From: Bacillota bacterium
GTDB lineage: Bacteria; Bacillota; Clostridia; Oscillospirales; Acutalibacteraceae
Direction of reading: 5' to 3'
Assembly (NCBI GenBank): GCA_009786275.1
Contig: WQTL01000438.1
Coordinates: forward strand, 1-8,530
Length of the DNA: 8,530 nt
Shown: piece by piece, positions 6,911 to 8,530 of the stretch
How positions within the stretch are numbered: position 1 is the first letter of the stretch
How the letters are laid out: the number at the start of each line of letters is the position of its first letter
Made by a program: the position numbers and the translations under genes
Notes under the pieces: model-generated
Database searches by the model: none
Told to the model about the DNA's origin: nothing
The model's input: the letters and a program-made list of their open reading frames with translations, nothing else

Positions 6911-7254
6911 GACGGTTCCTCCTCTAAGATGTTACTCATGTTTTGCGCGGCGGTTTGCCATTGGCTTTTCAGCGCGGATAAGGCTTCTAAGCCGAACGCC
7001 GTCGCTGCGTAGTACTTGCGGGGCTTTGCGCCCTCGGTGTTCCAGCTGCTCTCCAGCAGGCCCTGGGCCTCCAGGCGGCGCAGCAGGGGGTAGAGCGTGT
7101 TGGCCTCCACCGGCATACCGGTATCCGCCAGGTCCGTGATCAGCTGGTAGCCGTAGGCAGGCCGCCGCAGCTTTGCCAGCACGCACAGGAGCACCGTGCC
7201 CCTGCGCAGCTCCGGCAAAAAGCCGGAGACAATCTCGCCCAGTTCCTTGTCCAT
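6907..7254 (-). CDS. PadR-family transcriptional regulator
   Basis: This is a small cytoplasmic DNA-binding repressor of 115 residues, the usual size for the short PadR subgroup. The winged helix-turn-helix is clear: AYGYQLITDLAD (about 33-44), then ANTLYPLLRRLEAQGLLESSW (51-71, split around the recognition helix), the wing with PRKYYAAT (78-85), and a short C-terminal dimerisation helix containing LEALSALKSQWQ. The start at 7254 is preceded by AGAGGTGAT, a good match to the 16S anti-Shine-Dalgarno, with suitable spacing. Its promoter, 7284-7312, contains a dyad in the spacer, so negative autoregulation is likely. It shares an ATGA overlap with the HAAS membrane gene, its probable signalling partner. 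The ligand is unknown. Confidence 0.92.
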   Translation of the reverse strand: MDKELGEIVSGFLPELRRGTVLLCVLAKLRRPAYGYQLITDLADTGMPVEANTLYPLLRRLEAQGLLESSWNTEGAKPRKYYAATAFGLEALSALKSQWQTAAQNMSNILEEEPS

Positions 7255-7283
7255 TCCATCACCTCTCCTTTGTTGTTGATTCT

Positions 7284-7312
7284 ATTATACTGTGCAATAC
7301 ACAATATGTCAA
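7284..7312 (-). promoter_or_regulatory. Consensus sigma-A promoter for padR-HAAS
   Basis: On the minus strand, TTGACA (7307-7312), a 17-nt spacer and TATAAT (7284-7289) form a perfect consensus promoter. An A/T tract just upstream (about 7316-7330) looks like an UP element. Unregulated output should be high, which fits a promoter normally held off by a repressor. Confidence 0.85.
7287..7307. promoter_or_regulatory. Candidate PadR operator in the padR promoter spacer
   Basis: Arms ATACTGTG (7287-7294) and CACAATAT (7300-7307) form a dyad with 7 of 8 positions paired around a 5-nt centre, CAATA. The dyad exactly fills the space between the -35 and -10 and touches both. A PadR dimer bound here would block RNA polymerase. 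That PadR is the bound protein is inferred from position and from common autoregulation in the family. Confidence 0.6.
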
Positions 7313-7361
7313 GACAAAAATTAAATTTTTCTCCTCGAGTGTCCTTTTTTCACACCCTGGC

Positions 7362-7390
7362 TTGCATTCCCCTGCCATCTGTGCTATCAT
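7362..7390 (+). promoter_or_regulatory. Predicted sigma-A promoter for truA, start site at or next to the ATG
   Basis: TTGCAT (7362-7367), a 17-nt spacer and TATCAT (7385-7390) with a TGC extended -10 just upstream. The expected start site, about 7 nt past the -10, falls at 7397, the A of the truA start codon. No ribosome binding site is seen between the -10 and the ATG. Confidence 0.65.
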
Positions 7391-7396
7391 AGACCC

Positions 7397-8131
7397 ATGC
7401 AAAATTTTCTTTTGACCCTGCGTTTCGACGGCAGCGCCTTCTGCGGCTGGCAGGCCCAGCCCAACGGCCCCACGGTGCAGGATACTCTCGAGCATGCCAT
7501 CCTGCGCGTCACGGGCGAGCCCGTGCGCGTCACGGGCTGCTCCCGCACGGACGCCGGCGTGCACGCCCGCGAATACGTTTGCAACTTCCGCAGCGATACG
7601 AAAGTCCCCGCCGCGAGGCTGCCCGCCGCGTTGAATTCCTATTTGCCCGGGCAAATCGCCGTGCTGGGCTGCCGTGAGGCCGCCCCGGAATTCAACGCCC
7701 GCTTCGACTGCAAGGCCAAGACCTACCGCTACCACATCCACAACGCCCCGGAACGCGACCCCTTCCTGCTGCGCCGCGCCCTGTTGGAGCGCCACCCCCT
7801 GGACGAGGCGCTCCTCGCCCGGGAGGCCGCTGCTTTCCTCGGCACGCACGACTTCGCGAGTTTACGCGCGGCGGGCGGGTCGGCCAAGACCAGCGTGCGC
7901 ACGGTCTCGCGCTTCGACGTGCAGCGCGAGGGCGGCGAAGTCCATTTTTACGTCCGCGCGGATGGCTTTCTCTACCACATGGCGCGCATCATGGTGGGCA
8001 CCCTGCTGGAGATCGCCCGGGGCCGCCTGCCCCAGGGGAGCATCCCCGAAATCCTCGCCGCCCGCGACAGAAGCAGGGCAGGGCCCACCGCCCCGGCGGA
8101 GGGCTTGATGCTGTGGGAAGTGGAGTACTGA
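7397..8131 (+). CDS. truA: tRNA pseudouridine(38-40) synthase TruA
   Basis: TruA converts uridines 38-40 in the anticodon arm of many tRNAs to pseudouridine. The protein has 244 residues, normal length. Family blocks are RFDGSAFCGWQAQPNGPTVQ at the N-terminus, the catalytic GCSRTDAGVHA with nucleophile D52, LNSYLP, NARFDCKAKTYRYHI, GTHDFASL, FYVRADGFLYHMARIMVGTLL, and C-terminal APAEGLMLW. The motif reads SRTD where E. coli has GRTD, a variant I associate with Firmicutes. The start at 7397 is the only ATG or GTG in frame before the conserved core, yet no Shine-Dalgarno precedes it. With the promoter at 7362-7390 this suggests a leaderless message. It follows a divergent padR unit and is followed by a structured repeat. 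Confidence 0.96.
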   Translation: MQNFLLTLRFDGSAFCGWQAQPNGPTVQDTLEHAILRVTGEPVRVTGCSRTDAGVHAREYVCNFRSDTKVPAARLPAALNSYLPGQIAVLGCREAAPEFNARFDCKAKTYRYHIHNAPERDPFLLRRALLERHPLDEALLAREAAAFLGTHDFASLRAAGGSAKTSVRTVSRFDVQREGGEVHFYVRADGFLYHMARIMVGTLLEIARGRLPQGSIPEILAARDRSRAGPTAPAEGLMLWEVEY

Positions 8132-8135
8132 ATAA

Positions 8136-8152
8136 CGGAGAGCGTCGCTCCG
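8136..8152 (+). other. Small hairpin just after truA
   Basis: CGGAG (8136-8140) and CTCCG (8148-8152) can pair around a 7-nt loop, 5 nt past the truA stop. No T run follows, so it is not a standard intrinsic terminator. Its 3' arm shares GCTCCGC with the terminal repeat of the neighbouring element (8168-8174), so it may be a piece of that element. Confidence 0.4.
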
Positions 8153-8162
8153 CGAAAGCTGA

Positions 8163-8230
8163 TTGATGCTCCGCATTGCCTTCCTCACCCGCCCGAGGCG
8201 GGAGCTCCTCCCACGCGGAGGAGCCTGGGA
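8163..8230 (+). repeat. Left arm of the inverted-repeat element
   Basis: This arm contains a 6-bp stem with CGA loop and an 8-bp stem with CACGC loop. Compared with the reverse complement of the right arm, stem bases differ but pairing is kept, while the outer 14 bp are identical. Confidence 0.65.
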
Positions 8231-8293
8231 GATTAGGTGAAAGCGACATAGACACCACACATTTATGGTTGACCATCTTGCCTGTGATGCAAG

Positions 8294-8363
8294 CCCCAAG
8301 GCTCCTTCCCGTGGAAGGAGCTGTCACGCTCGGCGTGACTGAGGATGGTATGCGGAGCATCAA
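8294..8363 (-). repeat. Right arm of the inverted-repeat element
   Basis: This arm contains a 9-bp stem with CGT loop and a 7-bp stem with TCG loop. It aligns to the left arm in inverse orientation with one or a few short indels. Confidence 0.65.
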
Positions 8364-8407
8364 ACAATTCATATTTCATAATTCAGCATTGAGCAAAGGA
8401 GCCCCCC

Positions 8408-8530
8408 ATGTCCGATTACCGTGAAACCCGTTCCCTCAAAGAAGATAAGCGCCGGCAGGCCGCCGCCCGGGCCGATTCCCGGGAAAAGCGCCGGCAGGCC
8501 TCGCTGCGCAGGCTGGCCCGCGGGGCCGCC
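8408..8530 (+). CDS. Unrecognised basic protein, N-terminal 41 codons only
   Basis: The frame is open from an ATG at 8408 to the right edge, with AAAGGAG (8395-8401) 6 nt upstream, so this is a real gene start. The 41 visible residues are rich in arginine, lysine, alanine and glutamate, with no hydrophobic stretch and no signal peptide. KRRQA occurs twice, 13 residues apart, encoded by an exact 15-bp direct repeat (8447-8461 and 8486-8500). This looks like a charged helical cytoplasmic tail, perhaps before a membrane or binding domain further on. The function cannot be told from this fragment. No clear promoter lies between the repeat element and the gene, so it may be read from the truA transcript through the repeat. 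Confidence 0.75.
   Translation, partial: MSDYRETRSLKEDKRRQAAARADSREKRRQASLRRLARGAA

Larger units (their letters stand above)
8163..8363. repeat. MITE-like inverted-repeat element, about 201 bp, with four internal hairpins
   Basis: Perfect 14-bp terminal inverted repeats, TTGATGCTCCGCAT (8163-8176) and its complement (8350-8363), bound the element; with one mismatch they extend to 8160-8366. The arms (8163-8230 and 8294-8363) stay similar for about 70 nt. Each arm holds two hairpins: CCCGCC/GGCGGG (8188-8202) and GCTCCTCC/GGAGGAGC (8204-8224) on the left; GCTCCTTCC/GGAAGGAGC (8301-8321) and GTCACGC/GCGTGAC (8323-8339) on the right. The centre (8231-8293) is unique, with weak stems ATGG/CCAT and CTTGC/GCAAG. 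No coding capacity and no clear target-site duplication are seen. It could be a non-autonomous transposable element, a transcribed RNA-processing or terminating element, or both. Confidence 0.7.

Noticed and set aside
7332..7358. Terminator from GTGT, a T run and ACAC
   Set aside because: The stem is only 4 bp with the T run in the loop, not after the stem. It lies between divergent promoters where no terminator is needed.
8163..8363. CRISPR array
   Set aside because: The repeats are inverted, only two arms exist, and there are no regularly spaced direct repeats.
8364..8390. Promoter for the right-edge gene using CATAAT (8377-8382)
   Set aside because: No acceptable -35 is found at 16-18 nt upstream.

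Overview
This GC-rich window (roughly two thirds G+C by eye) reads as chromosomal core-metabolism DNA from a high-GC member of the Clostridia or a related Firmicute. That placement is an inference. It rests on the Asd subtype that contains SNCSIQ, the purine-rich AAGGAG-type ribosome binding sites, the AT-rich consensus sigma-A promoters standing out against GC-rich genes, a PadR/HAAS regulatory pair, and a hairpin-rich inverted-repeat element of a kind I associate with such genomes.

Layout, left to right. Positions 1-1867, minus strand: an asd-dapA operon for the first committed steps of lysine/diaminopimelate synthesis, with dapA cut by the left edge. Positions 1868-1974: an AT-rich intergenic region with two promoters that face each other, one for asd-dapA and one for queA. 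Positions 1975-4127, plus strand: queA and tgt, two enzymes of queuosine tRNA modification, 14 nt apart. Positions 4186-5943, plus strand: a TIGR03960-like radical SAM protein with an extra C-terminal cysteine cluster. Positions 5918-7254, minus strand: a PadR repressor and a HAAS-domain membrane protein joined by an ATGA overlap. The membrane-protein gene runs tail to tail into the radical SAM gene with a 26-bp overlap. Positions 7255-7396: a divergent control region with a near-perfect padR promoter whose spacer holds a dyad, and a truA promoter that appears to give a leaderless mRNA. Positions 7397-8131, plus strand: truA. Positions 8132-8407: no gene, but a MITE-like inverted repeat of about 200 bp built from four hairpins. 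Positions 8408-8530: the start of a basic, unrecognised protein cut by the right edge.

Functionally, three plus-strand genes (queA, tgt, truA) modify tRNA. The radical SAM protein sits among them, and its role is unknown. The padR-HAAS pair interrupts this run on the opposite strand and looks like a self-contained, autoregulated membrane-signalling cassette. No complete novel defence or mobile system is present. The points most worth following are the radical SAM context, the structured repeat, the leaderless truA start and the architecture of the two promoter regions.
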